DNA of 5,370 nt from NCBI GenBank assembly GCA_036961345.1, contig JBALVT010000243.1:1-5370 (forward strand). The letters run 5' to 3'. Within the stretch, counting starts at the first letter, position 1, and the number at the start of each line of letters is the position of its first letter. Of this stretch, positions 5,277 through 5,370 are shown piece by piece. The notes beneath the pieces are model-generated. The model had not been told where the DNA came from, made no database searches, and was given only the letters and a program-made list of their open reading frames with translations. A program made the translations under genes and the position numbers. The stretch is from JBALVT01 sp036961345 (lineage in GTDB: Bacteria; Pseudomonadota; Gammaproteobacteria; Pseudomonadales; Halieaceae).

Positions 5277-5370
5277 TCATCCGCGCATTCGTTCCAAGAA
5301 TCTGCTGAATCGGCCGATTGCTTCCTTTATATGGTCCTTATTTGGAAGAAATACCATTCGGAAATGCTGC
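5277..5370 (-). CDS. AlaA-like PLP-dependent aminotransferase, C-terminal end only (cut by the window edge)
   Basis: On the minus strand the frame beginning at base 5369 is open for 30 codons and ends at TGA 5279-5277. The residues, starting QHFRMVFLPN and ending FSRFLERMRG, match the very end of AlaA/YfbQ-type alanine-glutamate aminotransferases, where a strand HFRIV.LP is followed by an amphipathic helix with the pattern FARFL. In E. coli AlaA the corresponding end is HFRIVTLPRV followed by FARFLSGY. These fold-type I enzymes form alanine from pyruvate and glutamate in the cytoplasm. The PLP-binding lysine and all other catalytic residues lie outside the window, so the assignment rests on about 30 residues. 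The gene runs in the same direction as the DUF1456 gene and stops 16 bases before it, which suggests one operon. Other class I/II aminotransferases with a similar tail cannot be excluded. Confidence 0.7.
   Translation of the reverse strand, partial: QHFRMVFLPNKDHIKEAIGRFSRFLERMRG

Noticed and set aside
5257..5280. Tiny upstream reading frame of seven codons whose TGA overlaps the DUF1456 ATG
   Set aside because: Its ATG overlaps the stop of the aminotransferase frame, it has no ribosome binding site, and so short a frame is expected by chance. The aminotransferase stop explains the coupling better.

Overview
This 5.4-kb window looks like a stretch of chromosome from a free-living, probably marine or aquatic gammaproteobacterium of moderate G+C. 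The basis is the protein set: a Nu-class (YfcG-like) glutathione transferase, an ACAD10/11-like acyl-CoA dehydrogenase, a single-domain Old Yellow Enzyme, a YehS/DUF1456 protein next to an AlaA-like aminotransferase, and a DUF3604 protein beside a PhyH-type dioxygenase. The lineage is an inference from protein resemblance. There is no rRNA, tRNA, insertion sequence, CRISPR array, phage gene or long repeat. Every stretch longer than about 110 bases is coding.

Layout. (1) Positions 1-1536, plus strand: the 3' end of a DUF3604 gene, cut by the window edge, then after 69 bases a phytanoyl-CoA dioxygenase-family gene. (2) Positions 1604-3539, minus strand: an acyl-CoA dehydrogenase gene followed 58 bases downstream by a Nu-class GST gene, probably one operon. 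It converges on the dioxygenase gene across a 67-base gap. (3) Positions 3540-3647: a 108-base divergent control region. (4) Positions 3648-4757, plus strand: an OYE-family flavin oxidoreductase. (5) Positions 4754-5370, minus strand: a DUF1456 (YehS-like) gene whose stop codon shares bases with that of the OYE gene. Just upstream of it, ending 16 bases before its start, is the last 30 codons of an AlaA-like aminotransferase gene that enters from the right edge.

How the genes may work together. The acyl-CoA dehydrogenase, GST and OYE share one control region. Together they suggest oxidation of an acyl-CoA, reduction of activated (alpha,beta-unsaturated) double bonds, and thiol or electrophile handling, that is, catabolism or detoxification of an unusual lipid, terpenoid or aromatic-derived acid. 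The dioxygenase and DUF3604 pair have no assignable substrate. The YehS-like and aminotransferase genes look like separate housekeeping genes.

I found no convincing undescribed system. The points most worth a second look are the palindromic shared stop codon at 4751-4760, the compact divergent promoter region, the DUF3604-PhyH pairing, and the short aminotransferase tail with tight linkage to the DUF1456 gene.
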